Below are positions 51,707 to 60,185 of a stretch of DNA of 64,000 nt, piece by piece (position 1 is the stretch's first letter; each line of letters opens with the position of its first letter). The notes beneath the pieces are model-generated. The model was given only the letters and a program-made list of their open reading frames with translations, was not told the DNA's origin and did not search any database. Source of the stretch: Ferruginibacter lapsinanis (GTDB lineage: Bacteria > Bacteroidota > Bacteroidia > Chitinophagales > Chitinophagaceae); contig NZ_CP086063.1 in NCBI RefSeq assembly GCF_020783315.1, positions 372,001 to 436,000 on the forward strand, given 5' to 3'. The position numbers and the translations under genes are program-made.

Positions 51707-54451
51707 ATGAAAGACTTTCAGTACATCACAAACGCTCACCCTCAGTATATAGAAAATCTTTATAATGATTTTGTAAAAGATCCCGAAACAGTAGATGCAG
51801 ATCTGAGAAAATTTTTTGAAGGATTTGATTTTGCTGTAAGTAATACAAATGGAAAAACAAGTGCTCCTGCCACTACAAATGGCACTTCAGTATCGATATC
51901 AAATTTAGATAAAGAGTTTTCTGTGTATCAACTGATTCAAGCATACAGACACAAAGGACATCTTATCGCACAAACAAATCCTATTAGAGAGCGTAAAGAC
52001 CGCATGGCAAATCTGGGACTTGAAAATTTCGGATTAACAAATGATCTGTCTACTGAATTTGAAGCAGGAAAATTTGTAGGCTTGGGTAAAACGAGTTTAC
52101 AAAACATCGTTGCTCATTTACAAAAATGCTATACTGCTCATCTTGGAATAGAATTCAGTGCTGTAAATAGTCGTCGAAAAATTGACTGGATCATTGACGC
52201 TGTAGAAAACAAGATGCAGCAGTCTATTCCTCTGGAACAGAAAAAAAGGATCTTACAAAAATTAAATGAAGGGGTGATGTTTGAAAAATTCCTTCATACA
52301 AAATATATCGGCCAGAAAAGGTTTTCATTAGAAGGAGGCGAAACAACAATTGCAGCATTAGACGCTATCATTAATACAGCTTCTTCTAACGGTGTTCAGG
52401 AGGTAGTTATTGGTATGGCTCACAGAGGCAGATTAAATGTACTGGCAAATATCATGGGTAAAACCTATGAACAGATCTTTAGCGAATTTGAAGGAACCGC
52501 TACCCCGGATACAACAATGGGAAGTGGTGATGTAAAATACCATTTAGGATTTAGTAGTGATGTAATTACCGATTCGGGGAATAAAATAAATTTAAAACTT
52601 TGTCCAAATCCATCGCATTTAGAAGCCGTTGACCCGCTGGTGCTGGGGTTTGCCCGCAGTAAGGCAGATGTAATGTACAGCAGTGATTACGATAAAATAT
52701 TGCCTATTCTTATACATGGCGATGCTTCTGTAGCCGGACAAGGTATTGTATATGAAGTTTTACAAATGAGTGGGTTAAAAGGATACTATACCGGCGGTAC
52801 TGTTCACTTTGTGATCAACAATCAAATTGGTTTTACTACAGATTTTGATGATGCCCGTACTGCTGACTATTGTACATCTGCTGCCGCCATGGTGAAGGCT
52901 CCTGTATTACATGTTAATGGAGATGATCCTGAAGCTGTAGTCAAGGCTGCTCAAATTGCTACACACTATCGCCAGGAATTCAACAGTGATATTTTCATCG
53001 ATATGGTTTGCTATCGCAGACATGGGCATAACGAAGGTGATGAGCCAAAATTCACTCAGCCACAATTGTATGCACTTATTGACAAACACCTTAACCCTAG
53101 AGAAGTATATACGCAATACCTGATGCAGAACGGTGAAGCGGATGCTCAAGCCTTAGCGAAGGAGATGGAAAAGAAGTTTCTTGCAGACTTACAGGAACGA
53201 TTAGACGAAGTGAAACAAAACCCTCTTCCTTATTCCTATCAAAAGCCTGAATTGTGGTGGCAAAGTTTACGGAGAGCAACTCCGGCAGATTTTGAACAAT
53301 CCCCTGATACAGCTATTAGCGAAGCAGATTTCAAATTATTGTTTGATAAATTAATGCAGTGGCCGGCAGATTTTAAACCTTTACGTAAAGTAGAAAAATT
53401 ATTGCAGGATAAGATCAAACTATTTACTGATGAGCAAAAAATAGATTGGGCAACTGGAGAGTTAATGGCATATGGAAGTTTGCTTCTAGATGGAAAAGAT
53501 GTACGTATGAGCGGCCAGGATGTACAAAGAGGCACTTTTAGCCACCGTCATGCAGTGATACAAGACGAAAATACTAATACTCCCTATAACAGATTAAATC
53601 ATTTTTCAGAGACGCAAGCTCCTTTCAGGATATTTAATTCACTTCTGAGTGAATATGCTGTTCTGGGCTTTGAATATGGATATGCAATGGCCAATCCAAA
53701 TGCATTGACCATCTGGGAAGCTCAATTTGGTGACTTCTGTAATGGCGCACAAACTATCATTGATCAGTTCATTGCTGCTGCAGAAACCAAATGGCAAAGA
53801 ATGAATGGTGTTGTAATGTTATTACCTCATGGATATGAAGGACAAGGACCGGAACATAGCAGTGCAAGGATGGAGCGTTTTTTACAAATGTGTGCTGAAA
53901 TGAATATGGTTATTACCAACATTACCACAGCGGCAAACTTTTTCCATGCACTAAGAAGACAGTTGACCTGGCAATTTAGAAAACCCTTGATCAATTTTTC
54001 TCCAAAAGCCAATCTTCGCCACGCCGGTAGTTACAGTAAAATGAATGAATTTACTTCTGGTGGGTTTAAGGAAGTAATTGATGATGAATGGGTAGAGGAT
54101 CCTGCAGAAGTAAAAAAAGTTCTATTCTGTACTGGTAAAGTTTATTTTGACTTATTGGAAAAACAACAAAAAGAAAACAGAACTGATATCGCCATCATTC
54201 GCCTGGAACAGATCTATCCTTTACCACAACAAAAATTAGACACCCTCTACAGCAAATACAGTAAAGCTATTTGGCATTGGGTACAGGAAGAGCCATTGAA
54301 TATGGGAGCTGCTACATTTTTAAGAATGAATGTTAAGAATATTAATTTCTATATCATTAGCAGACAACCAAGTGCTGCTACCGCCACAGGGTATGCGAAA
54401 GTGCATGCAAAAGAGCAGTTGGAGATTTTAAACACAGCCTTTAGTATTTAA
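51707..54451 (+). CDS. sucA: 2-oxoglutarate dehydrogenase E1 subunit
   Basis: This 914-residue thiamine-diphosphate enzyme decarboxylates 2-oxoglutarate and transfers succinyl to the E2 lipoyl arm. Motifs: KFLHTKYIGQKRFSLEGGE, VVIGMAHRGRLNVLANIMGK, the ThDP site GDASVAGQGIVYEVLQMSGL, and the C-terminal transketolase part with ANPNALTIWEAQFGDFCNGA and LLPHGYEGQGPEHSSARMER. The length matches E1o, and the N-terminal E2-binding region is present. It stands next to a hairpin terminator, and the E2 gene comes 3.3 kb later with two opposite-strand genes between. The enzyme is cytoplasmic and part of the TCA cycle. Confidence 0.96.
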   Translation: MKDFQYITNAHPQYIENLYNDFVKDPETVDADLRKFFEGFDFAVSNTNGKTSAPATTNGTSVSISNLDKEFSVYQLIQAYRHKGHLIAQTNPIRERKDRMANLGLENFGLTNDLSTEFEAGKFVGLGKTSLQNIVAHLQKCYTAHLGIEFSAVNSRRKIDWIIDAVENKMQQSIPLEQKKRILQKLNEGVMFEKFLHTKYIGQKRFSLEGGETTIAALDAIINTASSNGVQEVVIGMAHRGRLNVLANIMGKTYEQIFSEFEGTATPDTTMGSGDVKYHLGFSSDVITDSGNKINLKLCPNPSHLEAVDPLVLGFARSKADVMYSSDYDKILPILIHGDASVAGQGIVYEVLQMSGLKGYYTGGTVHFVINNQIGFTTDFDDARTADYCTSAAAMVKAPVLHVNGDDPEAVVKAAQIATHYRQEFNSDIFIDMVCYRRHGHNEGDEPKFTQPQLYALIDKHLNPREVYTQYLMQNGEADAQALAKEMEKKFLADLQERLDEVKQNPLPYSYQKPELWWQSLRRATPADFEQSPDTAISEADFKLLFDKLMQWPADFKPLRKVEKLLQDKIKLFTDEQKIDWATGELMAYGSLLLDGKDVRMSGQDVQRGTFSHRHAVIQDENTNTPYNRLNHFSETQAPFRIFNSLLSEYAVLGFEYGYAMANPNALTIWEAQFGDFCNGAQTIIDQFIAAAETKWQRMNGVVMLLPHGYEGQGPEHSSARMERFLQMCAEMNMVITNITTAANFFHALRRQLTWQFRKPLINFSPKANLRHAGSYSKMNEFTSGGFKEVIDDEWVEDPAEVKKVLFCTGKVYFDLLEKQQKENRTDIAIIRLEQIYPLPQQKLDTLYSKYSKAIWHWVQEEPLNMGAATFLRMNVKNINFYIISRQPSAATATGYAKVHAKEQLEILNTAFSI

Positions 54452-54469
54452 TAAATCTATACAACACAT

Positions 54470-54511
54470 AATAGAAAAGCCCCTGATTTAATTATCAGGG
54501 GCTTTTCTATT
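54470..54511. terminator. Bidirectional terminator after sucA
   Basis: A perfect 18-bp stem (AATAGAAAAGCCCCTGAT and its complement) encloses loop TTAATT, 18 bases past the sucA stop. The GC-rich core and flanking T/A tracts suit both directions. Confidence 0.85.
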
Positions 54512-54536
54512 ATGATCCATTCTCTTTATTATGAAC

Positions 54537-54564
54537 ATAAAAAAGCCCTGCTTCGCAGGGCTTT
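54537..54564 (-). terminator. Terminator of the T9SS 386-residue protein gene
   Basis: The stem AAAGCCCTGC / GCAGGGCTTT with loop TTC is followed by a T run in the minus direction, 33 bases past the stop codon. Confidence 0.8.
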
Positions 54565-54597
54565 AAAGCGATATATTTTCACTTTTTGCTTAAAGAC

Positions 54598-55758
54598 TTA
54601 ATTAGCTTTTACAACTGATAAAGTTTTCACATCAGCTCCGGCTTGTACTTTAATTAAGTAGCTGCCAGAAGCGAAAGAACTCATATCAACAGATTTAACA
54701 TTTAATCCTTTCAACGCATTCATGCTTAAACGTTTAACTTCTTTACCAGTAATGTCAGTAACATTAATTGTCACAGGAGCATCTTCTGTAAGATCTAAAG
54801 TAAGATTAGCTGTGTTTTTAACTGGGTTAGGATAAACGCCTATCGCAATACCACTAGCACTGATACGAACACTTCTGATATCAGAATAAGTCAATCTGCC
54901 ATCTTTATCGATTTGTTTGATACGGTAGTAAACTATACCTGCATTTTTAACAGTAGATAAATTATCAAGGATGTTGTAAGAATTGCTGGTAGAGCCATTG
55001 TTTTTAGGTGCAACAGTAGCCACTTTTGTAAAGCTAACGCCATTATCACTTCTCTCAACTTCATAAGAAGCAACATTTACGTCTTCATTGGTTATTTGCC
55101 ATAAAAGAGACGCATTGTTATCTTTTCTTGAAGCAGAAAAAGTGGTAAATTTAACAGGAGTAATAAAAGGAATATTAGTGTAATAGATAGTTGAACCATC
55201 AGGACCGCCTTCTGTCAATGTATTAACGAACATGCTATTTAAAGAGGCCGGACGTAAATCGGCTCCACCACCACTACTTAAAGCCACATAAAAACTAGCT
55301 TCAGAATCTTGGTGTACAACTCTGAAATTATCATCTAAAGTAACGCCGCTGATAGGAATAGTGATCATATCATATACAGTACCTGCAGAATACAAACGAG
55401 AGGTAGTAACAGCCGCCGGAGCAGTATAAACAAGATGGTCAACATGATATCCAGGTATTGTGTATGCCGCATTATCTTTTTCAATGAACCACTCTCCTAA
55501 AGCACCAGCAATAGTCATCCCTGGGAAGTTAGTAGTATTTACTGCTATAGTTCCGTAAGTAGCTTGTGGTGATGCTATAGGGTATTTAATAAAAAACTCA
55601 ACAACAGAAAAATCTGTAGTAACATCAGCATCAGGAACGATGGAAAATGTTATAGCATCTCCTGCCAAACTTTTAGTGACTTTGGTAGAGAATTTCTGTG
55701 CAAAAGACACACTAGCCAAGAGAACAAGAGAAAGAGTTGATATAAATATTTTTTTCAT
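54598..55758 (-). CDS. T9SS-secreted protein with an N-terminal beta-sandwich
   Basis: This 386-residue protein has a signal peptide (MKKIFISTLSLVLLASVSFA). Residues about 22-190 form a single beta-rich domain (AGDAITFSIVPDADV, MITIPISGVTLDDNFRVV) of cohesin-like size and pattern. Residues about 200-300 are a fibronectin-like linker (EVERSDNGVSFTKV) and 305-386 the T9SS type A sorting domain (GVYPNPVKNTANLTLDL, SSFASGSYLIKVQAG). It follows the 546-residue protein after 29 bases on the minus strand, so both likely come from one transcript. No catalytic motif is seen. That it binds its neighbour is a hypothesis only. Confidence 0.75.
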   Translation of the reverse strand: MKKIFISTLSLVLLASVSFAQKFSTKVTKSLAGDAITFSIVPDADVTTDFSVVEFFIKYPIASPQATYGTIAVNTTNFPGMTIAGALGEWFIEKDNAAYTIPGYHVDHLVYTAPAAVTTSRLYSAGTVYDMITIPISGVTLDDNFRVVHQDSEASFYVALSSGGGADLRPASLNSMFVNTLTEGGPDGSTIYYTNIPFITPVKFTTFSASRKDNNASLLWQITNEDVNVASYEVERSDNGVSFTKVATVAPKNNGSTSNSYNILDNLSTVKNAGIVYYRIKQIDKDGRLTYSDIRSVRISASGIAIGVYPNPVKNTANLTLDLTEDAPVTINVTDITGKEVKRLSMNALKGLNVKSVDMSSFASGSYLIKVQAGADVKTLSVVKAN

Positions 55759-55787
55759 TATAATAATTTTAGATTGATGTATATATT

Positions 55788-57428
55788 TTAGTAAGTAGGC
55801 TGTGTAATCGTCGTTGTGGTTCCCGGCAATACACCTAATAATTTAGTATAATCATTTGTATTAGCACTTGCACCAGTTTTTCTAACATTTCCGTCCATAT
55901 TGAAATCCTCACGAACATATACATTAGTAGGACCAGGAGAAGCCGCTGAATTAACAGAGGTCTGAAACAAGGAATAATCATTAGTGGTTGAAGAACCGAT
56001 TTTTTTACTTGTTCTATCACTATTAGCATTGATACTCCACAATCCAAACACACCTGTAGAAACAGTAGCTAAAGCATTATTGGTAATCCCTGTAGAATAT
56101 GCAGAAGCAAGAGATGTAGTGAAATCGTAAGCTTTTGCAGTCGTTTTAGCTGCTGAATAATCAATCACTGCTGTACTTCTTGCAGCTAAGTGGTTTCTGT
56201 GTCTTACTGATATATAATAATTACCTGGAGCATTTCCTCCCATACTTAATGGAGTAACACCAGTACCAGCAACATCAGGCTCTACAATAGAACCATCATT
56301 TTTAAGTAATGCTGAACGAGTTGAAACAACAGCTCCTGTACCAGCATCACGTAATTCTACAAATATCCAGTCTACGATATTATTAGTAGTAAAGAAAGCT
56401 GAATTTGCTACAGTTTCTCCTCCGCCACTTCCAGCATGTGTAAACGCTGGAGTTCCTGTCATACCTGTATAAGGTTCAGTTGTAGGAATAAGGCTTTTGG
56501 TAGCAAGCGCATTAGACATTATACCCGCTGTATATTGAGGCCCTTGTAAAAATATTTTTGTATTGGTAAGTAAAGGACTTAAAACCGGTCTGAAACCAAC
56601 AGCGAATGTTCCTAAACTTGTGATACCTGTACGTGTAACACTTGAATTAGGCGTCCCTGCTGCAGCTGCACCCAATTGACTATTTAATAAATCCCAACCT
56701 ACATTTCCTGCGGGGGTAGTTACATAATAAGATAAACCAACTTTAGCCGCATTAAATGGAGCCAATTGATCAGAAGTTGCCCAATTCGCTGTTACTGACA
56801 AATTACTTGCTCCCGCAACAGATTCAGAGATATCCCAACTAGCATCTACAACTTCTTTGTTATAAGCTACACCTGTGGTTCCTTGCGTTAATGCATTTGC
56901 CAAGCATCTTACAGCAATTGTATCTGCTGTGCCACTGTTTGTGATTGAAACCGGATTGTATGTAGTCGTAGAATTACCTACAGGAAAAGTAAAGGCAGCA
57001 GCTAAAGCGGCTTTTCTCAATTTTCCTGTACCGTCAGTCACCACATGTTTTGCAATTGTAGGCGTTGTAATTGTTCCGGCACTTCCAATTGATAAATTGT
57101 TTGAACCTAAGATCAGGTGACCATTTGTAAATAATAAATCCCCCACAACCTCTGCTGAAGTTGACAAAGTAGCATTGCTTACATTGTCAATTTCTAGATT
57201 CGGAATTTTTTTCCCGGCCATACTAACCGTTTGAATAGATGAACCTTTCAACTGAAGTTTACCAGTGCCTTGAATATCGGCATTGCTTGTAACATTCCCC
57301 TGTACCGTTACGGTAGCCCCGGATTGAATAAAGAACTGTGCGTTATCGATGTAAAGCTGAGCTGAGGCTATATTGCAGAAAGCAAGACCGGCAATCATCA
57401 AAACGAAATGTAAATTTTTCCGTATCAT
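55788..57428 (-). CDS. Secreted repeat protein with dockerin-like C-terminal segments
   Basis: This 546-residue protein has a signal peptide (MIRKNLHFVLMIAGLAFCNI, then ASAQ). Residues about 25-140 show the G-x-(V/I)-x-N/T repeats of right-handed beta-helix proteins (SGATVTVQGNVTSNADIQGT). Residues 467-492 and 508-531 are two similar segments, the second DFNMDGNVRKTG followed by NDYTKLLG, the first NANSDRTSKKIG followed by NDYSLF, resembling calcium-binding dockerin loops. No T9SS sorting domain is visible at the C-terminus, so it may stay periplasmic or be carried by a partner. The first segment lacks an acid at position 1. The function is unknown. Confidence 0.7.
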   Translation of the reverse strand: MIRKNLHFVLMIAGLAFCNIASAQLYIDNAQFFIQSGATVTVQGNVTSNADIQGTGKLQLKGSSIQTVSMAGKKIPNLEIDNVSNATLSTSAEVVGDLLFTNGHLILGSNNLSIGSAGTITTPTIAKHVVTDGTGKLRKAALAAAFTFPVGNSTTTYNPVSITNSGTADTIAVRCLANALTQGTTGVAYNKEVVDASWDISESVAGASNLSVTANWATSDQLAPFNAAKVGLSYYVTTPAGNVGWDLLNSQLGAAAAGTPNSSVTRTGITSLGTFAVGFRPVLSPLLTNTKIFLQGPQYTAGIMSNALATKSLIPTTEPYTGMTGTPAFTHAGSGGGETVANSAFFTTNNIVDWIFVELRDAGTGAVVSTRSALLKNDGSIVEPDVAGTGVTPLSMGGNAPGNYYISVRHRNHLAARSTAVIDYSAAKTTAKAYDFTTSLASAYSTGITNNALATVSTGVFGLWSINANSDRTSKKIGSSTTNDYSLFQTSVNSAASPGPTNVYVREDFNMDGNVRKTGASANTNDYTKLLGVLPGTTTTITQPTY

Positions 57429-57737
57429 TTAGCTTGTTTTTAATTAATTATCTATACAATTTTTAATATTCGAAATAAAAATACTCTTTTTTTTCATAAG
57501 AAAAATAAAAGTTGAAAAAATATGTAGTTTTTTTTGATAAATGACAGGATTTACCAAACAATCGTAATGTGTATCTTTGACACGATAAAGGTAAGGGATA
57601 ATTTTTAATTACCAAATCTACAATACCAGTATTTTTTATTTTCTCATATTAGCACAATTTTTATACCAAAAAATTTACCAAAGTCTTGCCCTTTTAACCG
57701 ACATTTGTGGCACAAAATTACATTTAACATCAAAAAA
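57429..57737. other. A/T-rich intergenic gap before sucB
   Basis: This 309-base region lies between the divergent 546-residue gene and sucB. It has runs of T and A, a TATCTTTG box at 57572-57579 on the plus strand (a candidate sucB promoter with a leader near 160 bases) and no plausible gene. Confidence 0.5.
57572..57579 (+). promoter_or_regulatory. Candidate -7 box upstream of sucB
   Basis: TATCTTTG matches the consensus. It lies 158 bases before the sucB ATG, farther than in other genes here, so another unrecognised start point may exist. Confidence 0.3.
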
Positions 57738-58946
57738 ATGGCAATAGAAATAAAAGTTCCAACAGTTGGCGAAAGTATTACAGAAGTTACTCTTGTAAAA
57801 TGGATCAAAAACGACGGGGATTGGGTAGAAAGAGACGAGGTAATTGCTGAATTAGAAAGTGAAAAAGCCACATTTGAGATCAATGCAGAACAAGGCGGTA
57901 TTTTAAAAACTGTTGCGAAAGAGGGAGACACCTTGAAAATAGGAGATTTAGCCTGCACTATCGATACAGAAACTCAAAAACCTGAAGGCATCACTACACC
58001 TGAACCTGTAAAAACTGTAGCTGCTCCTGCGCCTTCCGCAACTAATGAGCCAATACCTGCAGATGTTAAAGCTTCGCCTGTCGCTGCCGCTATTATTTCT
58101 GATAAAAAATTAGACCCTAAAAAAGTTACCCCTAGCGGAAGTAATGGAAAAATAGTTAAGCAAGATGTTCTTGATGCCTTAAATAATCCAGGGAGAAAAC
58201 CCGGCACAGAGTTGTTTACAAGAAACAACAAAACTGAGAAAATGAGCAACCTGCGTAAAACGATCAGTCGTCGTTTGGTTGAAGCTAAGAACACTACAGC
58301 GATGCTGACTACTTTTAATGAAGTAGACATGAGCGCCATTATGGAAATAAGAGCAAAGAATAAAGATAAATTTAAAGAAACACATGGCGTTAACCTTGGT
58401 TTCATGAGTTTCTTTACAAAAGCATGTTGCTTCGCTTTGCAGGAATGGCCGGCTGTTAATGCAATGATAGACGGAGAAAGTATCACCTATCATGACTATT
58501 GTGATATATCCATTGCCGTGAGTGCTCCAAAAGGATTGGTTGTGCCGGTAATCAGAAATGCAGAAAGTATGAGTATGGCTGAAATAGAAAAGAAAGTGGT
58601 AGAACTTGCAGGTAAAGCAAAGGACAATAAATTAACTATTGAAGAAATGAGTGGGGGCACATTCACAATCACGAACGGTGGCGTTTTTGGATCACTGATG
58701 AGTACGCCGATCATTAATATTCCTCAGTCAGCTATTTTAGGAATGCACAAAATACAGGAAAGACCAATGGTGGTAAATGGGCAGGTAGTAGTAAAACCAA
58801 TGATGTACCTTGCTTTAAGTTATGATCACCGGATTATTGACGGTAGAGAGTCTGTTAGTTTTTTAGTACGTGTAAAAGAATTACTCGAAAACCCTTCTTT
58901 ACTTTTATTTGGTAAAGATCCTGTAAAAAGTTTATTGGAGTTATAA
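57738..58946 (+). CDS. sucB: 2-oxoglutarate dehydrogenase E2 (dihydrolipoyl succinyltransferase)
   Basis: This 402-residue protein starts at the ATG at 57738. It has one lipoyl domain with the lipoyl-Lys in [11 protein letters not shown] (about residue 43), a peripheral subunit-binding domain (residues about 110-150, [20 protein letters not shown]) and a catalytic core ending [15 protein letters not shown], with the active-site His and Asp. It transfers succinyl from lipoate to CoA. A hairpin terminator follows at 58971. Its partner sucA is 3.3 kb upstream, interrupted by the two secreted-protein genes. Confidence 0.95.
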   Translation: MAIEIKVPTVGESITEVTLVKWIKNDGDWVERDEVIAELESEKATFEINAEQGGILKTVAKEGDTLKIGDLACTIDTETQKPEGITTPEPVKTVAAPAPSATNEPIPADVKASPVAAAIISDKKLDPKKVTPSGSNGKIVKQDVLDALNNPGRKPGTELFTRNNKTEKMSNLRKTISRRLVEAKNTTAMLTTFNEVDMSAIMEIRAKNKDKFKETHGVNLGFMSFFTKACCFALQEWPAVNAMIDGESITYHDYCDISIAVSAPKGLVVPVIRNAESMSMAEIEKKVVELAGKAKDNKLTIEEMSGGTFTITNGGVFGSLMSTPIINIPQSAILGMHKIQERPMVVNGQVVVKPMMYLALSYDHRIIDGRESVSFLVRVKELLENPSLLLFGKDPVKSLLEL

Positions 58947-58970
58947 CAATGATATTTATCAATTACATTC

Positions 58971-58993
58971 ACGGCTAAGCAAATCTTAGCCGT
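58971..58993 (+). terminator. Terminator hairpin after sucB
   Basis: A perfect 9-bp stem ACGGCTAAG / CTTAGCCGT with loop CAAAT is followed by TTTATATTTG, which also contains a promoter box for the next gene. Confidence 0.65.
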
Positions 58994-58994
58994 T

Positions 58995-59002
58995 TATATT
59001 TG
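58995..59002 (+). promoter_or_regulatory. Candidate -7 box of the RNA methylase gene
   Basis: TATATTTG fits TAnnTTTG and ends five bases before the ATG at 59008. Confidence 0.4.
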
Positions 59003-59007
59003 TACTA

Positions 59008-60183
59008 ATGAGTCGTTTTAATTCATATATCAATACTGCTTCCCATCTTATCAAAAATTACAAAGGCGAAACTCCTTTTGCAATTTTTTTAAGAACCTAT
59101 TTCGGTGCAAATAAAAAGTATGGATCCAGAGATCGCAAGCAAATTGCTTCGCTCTGTTACAATTATTTCAGAACAGGACATGTAGCGGCAGATGAACCTA
59201 TAGAAAACAGGATCCTTTTGGGTAATTTTTTATGTGAAACAGCTCCTTCCGATCTGATGGAAAGCCTTGCTTCGGAATGGAATAAGATAATTGATCAACC
59301 CATCGATAAAAAAATAAGCGCTATTAATAACGCTATTAACATTCAAGACATTTTTCCTTTTAAAGAAGAATTAAGTAATGGGATCGATCCAGAACTTTTT
59401 TGCAGATCTTATTTAATCCAACCAGATCTATTTTTACGCATACGGCCCAAAACCAGAATTGGTTTCTTGAAAAAACTGGAGAAAGCCAACCTTGATCACA
59501 CTATCCTGGATGAAGATTGCCTGGTTTTACCAAATACAAGTAAAGTGGAAGAACATTTTATCCTCGACAAAGAAATAATAGTGCAGGATTATAATTCGCA
59601 GAAAGTGTTTGATCATTTAAGAACGGATAACATAATCAATCAAACCATGCACACTGCTGTCTGGGATTGCTGTGCGGCAAGTGGAGGTAAATCTATTTTA
59701 CTGATGGATCTTTTTAATCATAAAATAGACCTGACCGTTTCCGACATCAGACCGTCAATTATTTTAAACCTGCATCAACGTTTTAAAAAAGCGGGTATAA
59801 AATCATACAACTATTTTATTTCTGATATTGAAAAAGCGGGATTTCAGCACCCTATTGCCGAAACAGATATCATTGTTTGTGATGCTCCCTGTACTGGCAG
59901 CGGCACATGGGGAAGAACGCCGGAACAATTGCATTACTTCAATAAAGAAACAATCGAATCATTTAGTGACCGCCAAAAAAAAATAGCTTCTAACGTTATC
60001 CCATACCTGAAAAAAGACGGACTTTTTATTTACATTACCTGCTCAGTTTTCAAAAAAGAAAATGAAGAGGTGGCAAATTCCTTAATGAAAGATTTCGATC
60101 TTGAATTATTGCAAATGGAAATTTTAAAAGGGTACGACAAAAAAGCTGACTCAATGTTTGTAACAATCTTTCGAAAAAAATAG
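59008..60183 (+). CDS. RNA (cytosine-C5)-methyltransferase, RsmB/NOL1-NOP2-Sun family
   Basis: This 391-residue protein uses S-adenosylmethionine to methylate cytosine C5 in rRNA or tRNA. The cofactor site is VWDCCAASGGKSILLMDL (about 216-233). The release Cys is Cys295 in CDAPCTGSGTWGR and the nucleophile Cys345 in YITCSVF, the two-Cys signature of the family. The N-terminal part (residues 1-130) is helical and of the NusB/RsmB type, but shorter than in E. coli RsmB. The substrate (16S C967 or another) is not fixed. It is separated from sucB by a terminator and has its own promoter box. Confidence 0.88.
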   Translation: MSRFNSYINTASHLIKNYKGETPFAIFLRTYFGANKKYGSRDRKQIASLCYNYFRTGHVAADEPIENRILLGNFLCETAPSDLMESLASEWNKIIDQPIDKKISAINNAINIQDIFPFKEELSNGIDPELFCRSYLIQPDLFLRIRPKTRIGFLKKLEKANLDHTILDEDCLVLPNTSKVEEHFILDKEIIVQDYNSQKVFDHLRTDNIINQTMHTAVWDCCAASGGKSILLMDLFNHKIDLTVSDIRPSIILNLHQRFKKAGIKSYNYFISDIEKAGFQHPIAETDIIVCDAPCTGSGTWGRTPEQLHYFNKETIESFSDRQKKIASNVIPYLKKDGLFIYITCSVFKKENEEVANSLMKDFDLELLQMEILKGYDKKADSMFVTIFRKK

Positions 60184-60185
60184 AA

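Noticed and set aside
58179..58486. Antisense frames in sucB
   Set aside because: They follow codon structure of the well-identified E2 gene and have no start or promoter of their own.
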